A stretch of 64,000 nucleotides of DNA from Streptomyces sp. AM 2-1-1 (lineage in GTDB: Bacteria; Actinomycetota; Actinomycetes; Streptomycetales; Streptomycetaceae): NCBI RefSeq assembly GCF_029167645.1, contig NZ_CP119147.1:6776501-6840500 (forward strand), in the 5' to 3' direction. Shown in pieces: positions 51,445-59,842 of this stretch. The stretch's first letter is position 1. The number at the start of each line of letters is the position of its first letter. A program made the translations under genes and the position numbers. The notes below the pieces were generated by a model. It was not told where the DNA came from and made no database searches. It saw only the letters and a program-made list of their open reading frames with translations.

Positions 51445-51670
51445 GGTCGCGCCTCTTCCACGTGCTCGATCTCCCTGGCTCGTGAGCCTTACCAGCGAGG
51501 CGTGCGCCCGGGCGCGAATTCATTCGTGCGGGTCACCCGCCGTGCGCCCTTCGGTCCCGTGTGCCTCCGCGCCGTCCCCTGATCGGCTGACTACACAGCG
51601 TGGCGAACATGTTCCCGAGGGTGAAGGGAATGCAGCCGGGGTCCGGTCCCGCTCGGGGACGGACCGCCTT

Positions 51671-51691
51671 TGACGTCAGATGGACCGGTCC
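51671..51691. promoter_or_regulatory. Two short palindromes just upstream of the P450 gene
   Basis: TGACGTCA (51671-51678) and GGACCGGTCC (51682-51691) are perfect palindromes 3 bp apart, directly before the ribosome binding site of the P450-rppA operon. They could be one regulatory site, but no matching known consensus was recognised. Confidence 0.35.
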
Positions 51692-51705
51692 CTGGGAGAA
51701 CCTCG

Positions 51706-52911
51706 GTGGAGAACACGGAAGCCGTACGCAGCTGCCCCTTCGACTTCGCGCAGCAGCTGGAGTTCGACCCACAGCTCAGAGAGCTGCTGACCACCGCACC
51801 GGTCTCCCGCATCCGCATGCCCTACGGGGAAGGCGACGCCTGGCTGGTCACCCGGTACGAGGACGTCCGCACGGTCACCACCGACCGGCGGTTCAGCCGC
51901 AGCGCCGTGACGGGGCGCGACTTCCCCCGGATGACCCCCGAACCCATCGTCCAGGACGAGGCCATCAACCTCATGGACCCGCCGGCCAGCAGCAGGCTCC
52001 GCGGCCTGGTGGCCAAGAGCTTCACCGCCCGGCGGATCGACGCCATGCGCGCGGGTACCCGGCGCATCGTCGACCGGCTGCTCACCGACATGGAGGAGGA
52101 CGGCAGCCCGGCCGACTTCATGGCCGCCGTCGCCTCGCCGCTGCCGCTCGTCACCATCTGCGAGGTGCTCGACATCCCCGGCGAGGACCGGCCCTGGCTC
52201 CGCGCACACGCCCTCACCATGATGAACGTCGGCGCCGCCGGAAAGCAGGACGCCGTCCGCGCCAAGGCGGAGCTCCGCGCCTACTTCGGCGAACTCACCG
52301 CCCGCCGCCGCCGGTCACCCGGCCAGGACCTCATCAGCACCCTCGCCACCGCCCGGGACGGCGACGAACTCCTCGGCGACGACGAACTGACCGTCATGGC
52401 GATGGTCCTGCTCATCACCGGACAGGACACCACCACCTACCAACTCGGCAACATCGCCTACTCGCTGCTCACCCGGCCCGAACTGACGCGGACCGTGCGC
52501 GACTCCCCGGAACGGCTGCCCCGCACCCTCGAGGAACTCCTGCGCCACATTCCGTTCCGCAAGGGCGTCGGCATCCCCCGGATCGCCCTGGTGGACGTGG
52601 AGCTCAGCGGCGTCAGCATCCCCGCCGGCGACGTGGTGCACGTCTCCTACCTGACCGCCAACCGGGACGCGGAGAAGTTCGAGCGGCCCGACGACCTCGA
52701 CCCGGACCGGCCCTCCATCCCCCACATGACCTTCGGCTGGGGCGCTCACCACTGCCTCGGAGCCCCGCTCGCCACCATGGAGCTGGAGACCGCGTTCTCG
52801 TCGCTGCTCCGCCGGTTCCCGGACCTCCGTCTCGACGTACCGGCGAAGGACGTCCGCTGGAACACCACGTCGATCTGGCGCTACCCGCTCACCCTGCCCG
52901 TCACGTGGTGA
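51706..52911 (+). CDS. Cytochrome P450 paired with RppA (CYP158A-like)
   Basis: A 401-aa soluble class I P450. The I-helix oxygen-activating segment is LITGQDTTT, ExxR is EELLR, and the haem loop is FGWGAHHCLG with Cys350 as ligand. The partner gene rppA starts 34 bp downstream. In other Streptomyces a P450 next to rppA (CYP158A2, P450mel/RppB) couples flaviolin or THN into pigment polymers, so the same role is inferred. The GTG at 51706 has GGGAGA 7 nt upstream. Some features (YGEGDAWLVTRYEDVRTV) are general to CYP107/158 proteins. Confidence 0.9.
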   Translation: MENTEAVRSCPFDFAQQLEFDPQLRELLTTAPVSRIRMPYGEGDAWLVTRYEDVRTVTTDRRFSRSAVTGRDFPRMTPEPIVQDEAINLMDPPASSRLRGLVAKSFTARRIDAMRAGTRRIVDRLLTDMEEDGSPADFMAAVASPLPLVTICEVLDIPGEDRPWLRAHALTMMNVGAAGKQDAVRAKAELRAYFGELTARRRRSPGQDLISTLATARDGDELLGDDELTVMAMVLLITGQDTTTYQLGNIAYSLLTRPELTRTVRDSPERLPRTLEELLRHIPFRKGVGIPRIALVDVELSGVSIPAGDVVHVSYLTANRDAEKFERPDDLDPDRPSIPHMTFGWGAHHCLGAPLATMELETAFSSLLRRFPDLRLDVPAKDVRWNTTSIWRYPLTLPVTW

Positions 52912-52945
52912 CGAGGGCCTCCGCTCCCAGACCCGAGGAGAACCC

Positions 52946-54079
52946 ATGGCGACCCTGTGCCGTCCGGCCATCGCTGTGCCCGAACACGTCATCACGATGC
53001 AGCAGACCCTGGACCTCGCCCGCGAGACCCACGACGGCCACCCCCAGCGCGACCTGGTCCTGAGGCTCATCCGGAACACCGGCGTGCGGACCCGCCACCT
53101 CGTCCAGCCGATCGAGGAGACACTGCGCCACCCCGGCTTCGAAGTGCGCAACAGGGTGTACGAGGCCGAGGCCAAGAAGAGGGTCCCCGAGGTGGTGCGC
53201 ACCGCGCTCGCGAACGCCGAGGTCGAGGCGGCCGGGATCGACCTCATCGTCTACGTCTCCTGCACCGGCTTCATGATGCCGTCGCTGACCGCCTGGCTGA
53301 TCAACACCCTCGGCTTCCGGCCGGAGACCAGGCAGTTGCCGATCGCCCAGCTGGGCTGCGCCGCGGGCGGAGCGGCCATCAACCGCGCCCACGACTTCTG
53401 CCGGGCCTACCCCGAGTCCAACGTCCTCATCGTGTCCTGCGAGTTCTGCTCACTCCTCTACCAGCCCACCGACGTCGGCGTCGGATCACTGCTCTCCAAC
53501 GGCCTCTTCGGCGACGCCGTCTCGGCTGCCGTCGTCCGGGGGGAGGGAGGCGCCGGAATGCGTCTCGAACGCAACGGCTCCCACCTGGTGCCCGGCACCG
53601 AGGACTGGATCTCCTACGCCGTCCGTGACACCGGGTTCCACTTCCTGCTCGACCGCCGGGTCCCCGGCACCATGGAGATGCTCGCCCCGGTGCTCCAGAA
53701 CCTGGTCGACCTGCACGGCTGGGCCGTGCGGGACCTGGGCTTCTTCATCGTGCACGCCGGAGGGCCGCGCATCCTCGACGACCTGTGTCACTTCCTCCGG
53801 CTGCCGCCGGAGATGTTCCGCTACAGCCGGGCCACGCTCACCGAGCGGGGCAACATCGCGAGTTCCGTGGTCTTCGACGCCCTCGCCCGGCTCTTCGAGG
53901 ACGGGGGCGCGGACGACGCAGCCCAGGGCCTCATCGCCGGATTCGGGCCCGGCATCACGGCCGAGTGCGCGGTGGGGCGGTGGGTGCGCGAGCCGGACCA
54001 CCGGCCCGGGCCGGCAAGAGAGCTCCTCGGGTCGGGCGGAGCGGTTCCCGCGCCGGGCGGCGCGCTGCTCGGCCGGTAG
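52946..54079 (+). CDS. rppA: Type III polyketide synthase RppA (1,3,6,8-tetrahydroxynaphthalene synthase)
   Basis: A 377-aa chalcone-synthase-like enzyme that builds tetrahydroxynaphthalene from five malonyl-CoA. The catalytic triad falls at exactly the expected positions: Cys138 (AQLGCAAGG), His270 (FIVHAGGPR) and Asn303 (ERGNIASS). Cys106, Cys168 and Tyr224, known to shape the THN synthase pocket, are also present. The C-terminus after GITAECAVGRW is a variable tail of about 40 residues. The ATG at 52946 has GAGGAG upstream. Product THN oxidises to flaviolin, which feeds a dark pigment route separate from MelC melanin. Confidence 0.95.
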   Translation: MATLCRPAIAVPEHVITMQQTLDLARETHDGHPQRDLVLRLIRNTGVRTRHLVQPIEETLRHPGFEVRNRVYEAEAKKRVPEVVRTALANAEVEAAGIDLIVYVSCTGFMMPSLTAWLINTLGFRPETRQLPIAQLGCAAGGAAINRAHDFCRAYPESNVLIVSCEFCSLLYQPTDVGVGSLLSNGLFGDAVSAAVVRGEGGAGMRLERNGSHLVPGTEDWISYAVRDTGFHFLLDRRVPGTMEMLAPVLQNLVDLHGWAVRDLGFFIVHAGGPRILDDLCHFLRLPPEMFRYSRATLTERGNIASSVVFDALARLFEDGGADDAAQGLIAGFGPGITAECAVGRWVREPDHRPGPARELLGSGGAVPAPGGALLGR

Positions 54080-54094
54080 CCCGGACCACCGTCA

Positions 54095-54140
54095 CGGCCC
54101 GGTGGCGGGACCGGAGTCGTCCGGGCCCGCCACCGGGCCG
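54095..54140. terminator. Perfect 15-bp hairpin between rppA and the convergent YrdC gene
   Basis: Arms CGGCCCGGTGGCGGG (54095-54109) and CCCGCCACCGGGCCG (54126-54140) are exact complements, with a 16-nt loop that can itself pair. It begins 15 bp after the rppA stop. Confidence 0.85.
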
Positions 54141-54157
54141 CGGGAAAGACCAGGCAC

Positions 54158-54778
54158 TCACTCGAAGCGCGTGGTGTCTCCCGCACCCTCGCGCACGATG
54201 GTGAGTTCGCCGTCCGAGAAGTCGATGACCGTGGTCGGTTCCGTCCCGCAGTCACCGCTGTCGACCACGGCGTCCACCTCGTGGTCGAGCCGCTCCTTGA
54301 TCTCCCAGCCCTGCGTCAGCGGCTCCTCCTCGTCGGGCAGCAGCAACGTGCTGGAGAGCAGCGGCTCACCCAGCTCGCTCAGGAGCGCCTGCACCACGGC
54401 GTGGTCGGGGATCCGGACACCCACCGTCTTCTTCTTCGGGTGCAGCAGCTGACGCGGCACCTCCTTCGTCGCGGGCAGGATGAAGGTGTACCGGCCGGGG
54501 GTGGCCGCCTTGATCGCCCGGAAGACGTCGTTGTCGATCTGGACGAACTGGCCCAGCTGGGCGAAGTTCTCGCAGACGAGGGTGAAGTGGTGGCGGTCGT
54601 CGAGACGCCGGATCGACCGGATGCGGTTGATCCCGTCCCGGCTGCCCAGCCGGGCCCCGAGGGCGTAGCAGGAGTCCGTGGGATACGCGATCAGGGCGTC
54701 CGAACGGATGAGGTCGGCCACCGTGCTGATCGTGCGCCGCTGGGGGTTCTCGGGATGCACGTCGAAATACTTAGCCAT
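54158..54778 (-). CDS. Sua5/YciO/YrdC-domain protein (threonylcarbamoyl-AMP synthase-like)
   Basis: A 206-aa single YrdC domain: AKYFDVHPENPQRRTISTVA, AYPTDSCYALGARLGSRDGI, RLDDRHHFTLVCENFAQLGQ, GRYTFILPATKEVPRQLLHP followed by KKKTVGVRIPDH. The sequence looks more like the YciO branch than like the essential TsaC/Sua5 enzyme. It probably binds RNA or nucleotides, and participation in tRNA t6A synthesis is uncertain. The ATG is at 54778. Confidence 0.88.
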   Translation of the reverse strand: MAKYFDVHPENPQRRTISTVADLIRSDALIAYPTDSCYALGARLGSRDGINRIRSIRRLDDRHHFTLVCENFAQLGQFVQIDNDVFRAIKAATPGRYTFILPATKEVPRQLLHPKKKTVGVRIPDHAVVQALLSELGEPLLSSTLLLPDEEEPLTQGWEIKERLDHEVDAVVDSGDCGTEPTTVIDFSDGELTIVREGAGDTTRFE

Positions 54779-54887
54779 CCGCCGATTCTACGGGTTGTCG
54801 TTACGGGGCGGCCCGCACCGCCCGCGGGGGTCCGCACCCCGCGACGCTCCGGCGGCGGCCCGGTGGGCGCTGCGGCAGAGTGGCGGT

Positions 54888-55205
54888 ATGAACGACCTCA
54901 ACGCCCTCGTGGACGAGCACCTCACCGCGGCGCGCTCCTCGCCGCACGGACGCAGCGCGCACCGTCTGCTCCAGCAGCCCCCGCTGCGCCAGACGGTCAT
55001 CGCCCTCACCGCGGGTGCGGTCCTGGACGACCACAACGCGCCGCTCGCCGCCTCCCTCCTGGTGCTCCGCGGCGCGGTCCGCGTCACCGCGCCCTCCGGC
55101 GACGTGGAGCTGACCGCCGGCGCCCTCGCCCCGGTCCCGCGGGAACGGCACGGACTGGTGGCGCTGGAAGACGCGGTCGTCCTCCTCACGGCGGTCAACG
55201 AGTGA
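54888..55205 (+). CDS. Small cupin-like protein
   Basis: A 105-aa protein whose second half (LLVLRGAVRVTAPSGDVELT, APVPRERHGLVALEDAVVLL) is the typical glycine and proline turn pattern of a single cupin barrel. Metal-binding histidines are sparse, so catalytic activity is doubtful. The ATG at 54888 has only a weak Shine-Dalgarno sequence (GGCGG). It is divergent from the YrdC gene, with about 110 bp between them. Confidence 0.8.
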   Translation: MNDLNALVDEHLTAARSSPHGRSAHRLLQQPPLRQTVIALTAGAVLDDHNAPLAASLLVLRGAVRVTAPSGDVELTAGALAPVPRERHGLVALEDAVVLLTAVNE

Positions 55206-55341
55206 CAAGCCGAGCGCGCCCGCGGCGGTGTACTCCCGCGAAACGGAGGCATGAGAGAAAGGACGGCACCGGCGGTGTGACCGTGCGACGATCACGGAAA
55301 TCCGACGGGCCCCAACCCGTCCACGTCCCCCGGAGCGACGC

Positions 55342-56277
55342 GTGTCCAGCAAGTCCGTTCCCCGTGCCCGCGAGGCCGGTGACCACCGCCCGGGCGGCCG
55401 TACCGCCGCCTGGTCCGCCGCGCTGAGGCGGACACCCGTCTCCCTGTGGAACGACGACATATCCGACTGGGCCGCGGCCCAGACGTACTACGCCATCCTC
55501 GCCCTGCTCCCCGCGCTGCTCGTCACGGTCTCCGTCATCGGGCTGGCCAGCCCCCACGCCACGGCCGCGCTGATCGCGGACATCACGGCCTTCGCCCCGG
55601 CGGAGTCCGGAGCGGCCTTGCGCCAGCCGCTCCTCGCCGCCACCGAGCAGCGCGCCGCCGGCTGGGTCCTGGTCGCCACCGGCAGTGTCAGTGCCATCTG
55701 GTCGGCCTCCAGCTACCTCGCGGTCTTCCGCCGGGCGCTGCACGCCATGCACCACCAGCGCGACACCCGGCCGGCGCTGCGCAACGCGCACGCCATCGTC
55801 GCCTCGGCGATCGGTCTGCTCATCCTGTTGCTGACCAGCGCGTTCGTCCTGGTGCTCACAGGGCCGCTCGCCCGCTGGGCGGCCCGGCGGATCGGGCTGG
55901 CGGAGGCGGCGCAGACCCTGTGGTGGATCCTCAAGTGGCCGGTCATGCTGGTCCTGGTCACCTGCCTCATCACCGTCCTCTTCCGGACCGGGCCGCGCTC
56001 GGTGCGCGGGACGCGGCAAGGGCTTCCCGGGGGCGTGCTCGCCGCGGTGCTCTGGTTGGTCGCGTCCGCCGGATTCGCGCTCTACGCCACGCAGATCGGC
56101 ACGTACAGCCGGCTCTACGGCTCCCTCGCCGGGCTCGTCGTCTTCCTCATCTGGGTCTGGTTCACCAACCTGGCGCTGCTGGCCGGAGCCCAGTTCAACG
56201 TGGAGCTGGCGGCGGAACGGAAGGCTCGGGCGGCCTGGCCGGCGGTGCCACCCCAGGAGGCCGGCGGCGGGGAGTGA
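55342..56277 (+). CDS. YihY/BrkB-family membrane protein
   Basis: A 311-aa protein with six membrane segments. Family text: DISDWAAAQTYYAILALLPA, YLAVFRRALHAMHH, and near the end YGSLAGLVVFLIWVWFTNLA followed by LLAGAQFNVEL. Once called 'ribonuclease BN', the family is now regarded as membrane proteins of uncertain, possibly transport, function. The GTG start at 55342 has GGAG 6 nt upstream. Confidence 0.92.
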   Translation: MSSKSVPRAREAGDHRPGGRTAAWSAALRRTPVSLWNDDISDWAAAQTYYAILALLPALLVTVSVIGLASPHATAALIADITAFAPAESGAALRQPLLAATEQRAAGWVLVATGSVSAIWSASSYLAVFRRALHAMHHQRDTRPALRNAHAIVASAIGLLILLLTSAFVLVLTGPLARWAARRIGLAEAAQTLWWILKWPVMLVLVTCLITVLFRTGPRSVRGTRQGLPGGVLAAVLWLVASAGFALYATQIGTYSRLYGSLAGLVVFLIWVWFTNLALLAGAQFNVELAAERKARAAWPAVPPQEAGGGE

Positions 56278-56321
56278 GGGCGGTCCTTCCCGGGCGTCCG
56301 GCGAGGCATTCCGACGCCTTG

Positions 56322-56335
56322 TGGGAGCGCTCCCA
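56322..56335. promoter_or_regulatory. CebR-type operator TGGGAGCGCTCCCA
   Basis: A perfect 14-bp palindrome identical to the consensus binding site of the cellobiose repressor CebR of Streptomyces. It ends 19 bp before the ATG of the acetyltransferase gene (56355) and starts 45 bp after the stop of the BrkB-like gene, so it is placed to repress the acetyltransferase. No cellulase or cebEFG gene is in the window. Confidence 0.8.
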
Positions 56336-56354
56336 AGATGGCATGCTCCCCGCC

Positions 56355-56984
56355 ATGGGACACCCCGCACACATCCGCTCCTACCGTCCCGGTGACCGTG
56401 CCGCGCTCGGTGACATCTGCGTCCGGACCGCCGACAACGGTGGCGACTCCCGGCACCTGTACGCCGATCAGGAGCTGATGCCCACCCTCTTCGCCGCGCC
56501 CTACGCCTACCTCGAACCCGACCTGGTGTTCGTGCTGGACGACGGTTCCGGCCGGGCCGTCGGGTACGTCCTGGGGACGGCCGACACCACGGCCTTCGCC
56601 GCCGCGTTCCGGGAGCGCTGGCTTCCCCTGGTCTCCGACCGTTTCCCCGCCTCCGACGCCCCGCCCGCCACGCCGACCGAGGCGATGGTCGCGCTCCTGC
56701 ACCGCCCCGAGCACATGCTCGGTCCGCAGGTCGCCGCCTATCCGGCCCACCTGCACATCGACCTCCTGCCGCAGTGGCAGCGCAAGGGCCACGGACGGGA
56801 GTTGATGCGTGCGTTCCTGGACGCGCTGCGGGCCAAGGGGGTCGAGGACGTGTACCTCTCGATGCTCACGGCGAACGAGCCGGCCAGGATCTTCTACGAC
56901 CGGCTGGGCTTCCACGAGATCCACGTGCCCGACCCCGGGCCCCTGACCTACCTGGGCCGGACCACCGACAGCGCGGGACTGTAG
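56355..56984 (+). CDS. GNAT-family N-acetyltransferase under a CebR-type box
   Basis: A 209-aa acetyltransferase: HIRSYRPGDRAALGDICVRT at the start, the acetyl-CoA loop QWQRKGHGRELMRAFL, and the C-terminal LTANEPARIFYDRLGFHEIH. The segment MLGPQVAAYPAHLHIDLLPQ and the overall length resemble the acetyltransferase-like domain seen in O-GlcNAcase-type proteins, which hints at a sugar-related substrate. Activity on any particular compound is unproven. ATG 56343 is an alternative start. The exact CebR operator upstream suggests induction by cello-oligosaccharides. Confidence 0.87.
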   Translation: MGHPAHIRSYRPGDRAALGDICVRTADNGGDSRHLYADQELMPTLFAAPYAYLEPDLVFVLDDGSGRAVGYVLGTADTTAFAAAFRERWLPLVSDRFPASDAPPATPTEAMVALLHRPEHMLGPQVAAYPAHLHIDLLPQWQRKGHGRELMRAFLDALRAKGVEDVYLSMLTANEPARIFYDRLGFHEIHVPDPGPLTYLGRTTDSAGL

Positions 56985-57155
56985 GACACACCGCCGACGG
57001 CCCGCCGCACGATCGGTGCCGCCCCGGAAGCGCACCGCGACGGCGCCCCTCGAAGAGCCTCGACGAGGGGTGCGGCGGTGTGGAGGTGGGCAAGTACATC
57101 AGTGCGAGAGGCGCTACGGGCGGCGCGGAGCAGCACGGACGGAGGGGTGGGAGAC

Positions 57156-58037
57156 GTGGCGGAACAGAGCGGGTGGCGCTTCTCGGACGACCGGGGCCGG
57201 GTGTCGGAGTCGCCGCGACTCCCCGGGCGGGTGCTGGCGTACGTGCAGGCGGGCGCCACCCTGTGGGACCTGGGGGTCCCCTCCTGGGGCCTCTTCGGCT
57301 CCGGGCACGACGGCCCGGACATCGACACGGCGAAGACGGGGGAGCTCCCGCTCGACGGCGTGCGCTACCTGGGGGCGGGTACCGCCCTCGACGCGGACGC
57401 CCTGCTGCGCGGCGCCCCCGACCTGGTGGTGGCCGTCAGTTACGGCGGGGGACAGGTGTACGGACTCGACCCGGACGCCGCCAAGCACCTGGAGGAGCAG
57501 GTGCCACTCGTGGTGATCGACGTCGGTCCGTCCCGCACGCTGGCCGCGATCTCCGCACGCTTCGCGGACCTGGCGCGCTCGCTCGGCGCACGTGGACTCC
57601 CACGGGCGGAGGAGGAGTTGTCTGCCGCCCGGACCCGGCTGCGCGCCACCGTCGCCGGCGGCGCGGTCCCGGTGACGGCGCTCTCCCCGGCCGGCCCGGA
57701 GCAGGCGTACGTCGCCCGGCCGGCCCAATGGCCCGAACTGGCGGTCCTCGAGGAGTTGGGCGTCGGTCTCGTCGAACCGCCGCCGGGCCCCGGCGTCAAC
57801 TGGCACACCGCGTCGTGGGCCGAGGTGGCCGCGTCGGCGCCCCGCGTCCTGCTCACGGACGTCCGTGTCAACGCGGCGCCGCTGGACGGCCTGCGCTCCC
57901 AGCCCGACTGGGCCGCGCTGCTCGATGCCGGGACCCTCGTCGTGCCCTGGAACCCGGAGCCGCTCTGCAGCCCGCACGCACACGCCCGCTTCCTCACGCT
58001 GGTCGCCGACGCACTGGACTCCGTACGCGAGGAGTGA
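57156..58037 (+). CDS. Soluble TroA-like (ABC binding-protein fold) protein without export signal
   Basis: A 293-aa protein with the two-lobe fold of periplasmic metal/siderophore-binding proteins: [40 protein letters not shown], then [20 protein letters not shown]. The N-terminus ([20 protein letters not shown]) has no signal peptide or lipobox, and there are no adjacent permease or ATPase genes. It therefore probably stays in the cytoplasm. Similar unsignalled proteins occur in other Streptomyces; the ligand is unknown. The GTG at 57156 follows GGGAGAC. Confidence 0.82.
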   Translation: MAEQSGWRFSDDRGRVSESPRLPGRVLAYVQAGATLWDLGVPSWGLFGSGHDGPDIDTAKTGELPLDGVRYLGAGTALDADALLRGAPDLVVAVSYGGGQVYGLDPDAAKHLEEQVPLVVIDVGPSRTLAAISARFADLARSLGARGLPRAEEELSAARTRLRATVAGGAVPVTALSPAGPEQAYVARPAQWPELAVLEELGVGLVEPPPGPGVNWHTASWAEVAASAPRVLLTDVRVNAAPLDGLRSQPDWAALLDAGTLVVPWNPEPLCSPHAHARFLTLVADALDSVREE

Positions 58038-58221
58038 GACGGGGACGCGGGCGGCGGGAGCCAGGCCCGCGGCCCGTACGGACCGCCCCGTACGGCGGTC
58101 ACGGATCGCGTGCCCGGGCCGGGGTGGAGAAGGTGGTCAGGACGACCGGGCATCCGTCCCGCCCCTTCCACCGGAAGAGGTGGGGACGGACGCCCTTCCG
58201 CCCCAGCCCCCGGGAGCCCCC

Positions 58222-58485
58222 GTGCAACAGGACAAACACCCCGACTACCGTCCCGTCGTGTTCCGCGACCGGTCTGCCGGATACGCCTTCCTCACCCGGT
58301 CCACGGCGACCAGCGAGCAGACCATCACCTGGGACGACGGCGAGAGTTACCCCGTCGTCGACGTCGAGATCTCCGCCGAGAGCCACCCCTTTTACACCGG
58401 CCGCGCACGGGTCGTCGACGCCGAGGGGCAGGTGGCCAAGTTCGAACGGCGATACGGGGAAGCGGGACGTGAGGAAGGTTCCTGA
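58222..58485 (+). CDS. rpmE2: Type B (zinc-independent) 50S ribosomal protein L31
   Basis: An 87-aa L31 paralogue: [29 protein letters not shown] [14 protein letters not shown], then [11 protein letters not shown]. It contains no cysteines, so it is the C-minus form that replaces the zinc-containing L31 when zinc is scarce. In Streptomyces such genes are usually controlled by Zur, but I saw no clear Zur box in the 184 bp upstream. The GTG start at 58222 has GGGAG 5 nt upstream. Confidence 0.93.
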   Translation: MQQDKHPDYRPVVFRDRSAGYAFLTRSTATSEQTITWDDGESYPVVDVEISAESHPFYTGRARVVDAEGQVAKFERRYGEAGREEGS

Positions 58486-58762
58486 GCGCAGGTCCTGCCC
58501 TTGGTTCCGCTCCCGCGGCGTCCGTTCCGCGACGGCCGCGTCGCGTACTCCGGCCGGTTGCCCGGAGGGAGCGGAACGCGGTGTACGCCCCCGCGACGGC
58601 AGGAAAGTGACCGATCGGCGCGCGCTGCGCCACCGGTTGGGCCGATCTCCACTCGTACAGGCGAGCGTCAAGCACCCGTTCGGGCTAGTCGAACGCATCC
58701 TCGCGGTCCCTCGCACCGTTCGCATGACAGGGTACGGACCGATCAGGGGAGTGGGGGGACGG

Positions 58763-59842
58763 GTGACGAGCGTACGGACGGCGGTGCTGGAAGGCGTCGC
58801 GGGGTGGGTGCCGGGACAGCCGGTGGGCAACGACGCGTTGCCGCAGGCGTGGGGCGTGGACGACGCATGGGTGCGCCGTCGCACCGGCATCGTGAGCCGG
58901 CACCGGGCCGGCCCCGGACTCTCCACCTCGGACCTCGCCCACGAGGCGGCCCGCCGGCTCGTCGACGGGTCCGTGCCGGGTCCGGTGGACGCGCTGGTGC
59001 TCGCCACGGCCACCCCCGACCACCTCTGCCCCGGTACGGCGCCCGCCCTCGCCGCCCGGCTCGGGCTGGGGACGGTCCCCGCGTTCGACATCGCGGCCGT
59101 CTGCAGCGGCTTCGTCTACGGACTCGCCGTCTGCCACGGGCTGGTCGCCTCCGGCCTCTACCGACGGATCCTCCTGGTGGGCGCGGACGTCTACTCCACC
59201 TGGCTCGACCCCCAGGACCGCTCGGCCGGCGTGGTCTTCGGCGACGGCGCGGGAGCCGCGCTGATCGCGGCCGGCCGCAGGGGCGACCCCGGCGAGATCC
59301 TCGCCTTCGACCTGGGCAGCGACGGTACGGGCCGTGACCTGATCACCGTGCCGGGGGGCGGTGCCCGGTCCCGCGCCACCGGCGGCGCGCCCGCCGAGGG
59401 CGACACCTTCTTCCGCATGCGGGGCCGCACGGTCTACGAGCACGCCGTGCCGCGCATGACCGCATCCTGCCGGACTCTTCTGGCGTCCGTGGGCTGGGAT
59501 CCGGCCGACGTCGATCACTTCGTGCCGCACCAGGCCAACGGCCGCATCCTGAGCGCGGTCGCCGAACGGGTCGGCATCGGACCGGACCGCTGTGTCACCC
59601 ACCTGGACCGTGTGGGCAACACCGGCGCCGCCTCCATCCCACTGGCGCTGGCGGACGCGGCGGACCGGGGGCGCCTGCGAGCGGGGGACCGCGTGCTGAT
59701 CACCGCGTTCGGGGGCGGCCTCACCTGGGGCTCCGCGGCCCTGCGCTGGCCCGGTGCCCCGCCGCCCACCACCACGGAAGGAACGCCGGGGAGTCCGCGG
59801 ACGACCACGACGGAAGGAACCGGGCATGTCGCAGTCGGCTGA
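58763..59842 (+). CDS. Beta-ketoacyl-ACP synthase III (FabH-like), cluster starter enzyme
   Basis: A 359-aa KAS III. The catalytic triad is intact: Cys114 (DIAAVCSGFVYG), His256 (FVPHQANGRI) and Asn286 (DRVGNTGAAS). KAS III enzymes condense an acyl-CoA starter with malonyl-ACP, so this begins the acyl chain of the downstream cluster. The C-terminus is extended by about 25 residues with a Thr-rich repeat (PTTTEGTPGSPRTTTTEG), not usual in FabH. GTG 58763 is preferred; GTG 58751 and ATG 58724 are in frame. It overlaps the next gene by 17 nt. Confidence 0.9.
   Translation: MTSVRTAVLEGVAGWVPGQPVGNDALPQAWGVDDAWVRRRTGIVSRHRAGPGLSTSDLAHEAARRLVDGSVPGPVDALVLATATPDHLCPGTAPALAARLGLGTVPAFDIAAVCSGFVYGLAVCHGLVASGLYRRILLVGADVYSTWLDPQDRSAGVVFGDGAGAALIAAGRRGDPGEILAFDLGSDGTGRDLITVPGGGARSRATGGAPAEGDTFFRMRGRTVYEHAVPRMTASCRTLLASVGWDPADVDHFVPHQANGRILSAVAERVGIGPDRCVTHLDRVGNTGAASIPLALADAADRGRLRAGDRVLITAFGGGLTWGSAALRWPGAPPPTTTEGTPGSPRTTTTEGTGHVAVG

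Noticed and set aside
51500..51530. AGGCTCAC-like text upstream of the DyP gene, reminiscent of a DmdR iron box
   Set aside because: Only about 11 of 19 positions match the iron-box consensus and the right arm does not match at all.
51605..51614. GAACATGTTC palindrome, resembling an SOS (LexA) box upstream of the P450-rppA operon
   Set aside because: Actinobacterial LexA boxes need four bases between GAAC and GTTC; here there are only two. The downstream genes have no DNA-repair role.
58038..58221. Possible Zur operator before the type B L31 gene
   Set aside because: The interval is GC-rich and contains no TGAAAATGATTTTCA-like dyad, so I do not claim zinc control from sequence.
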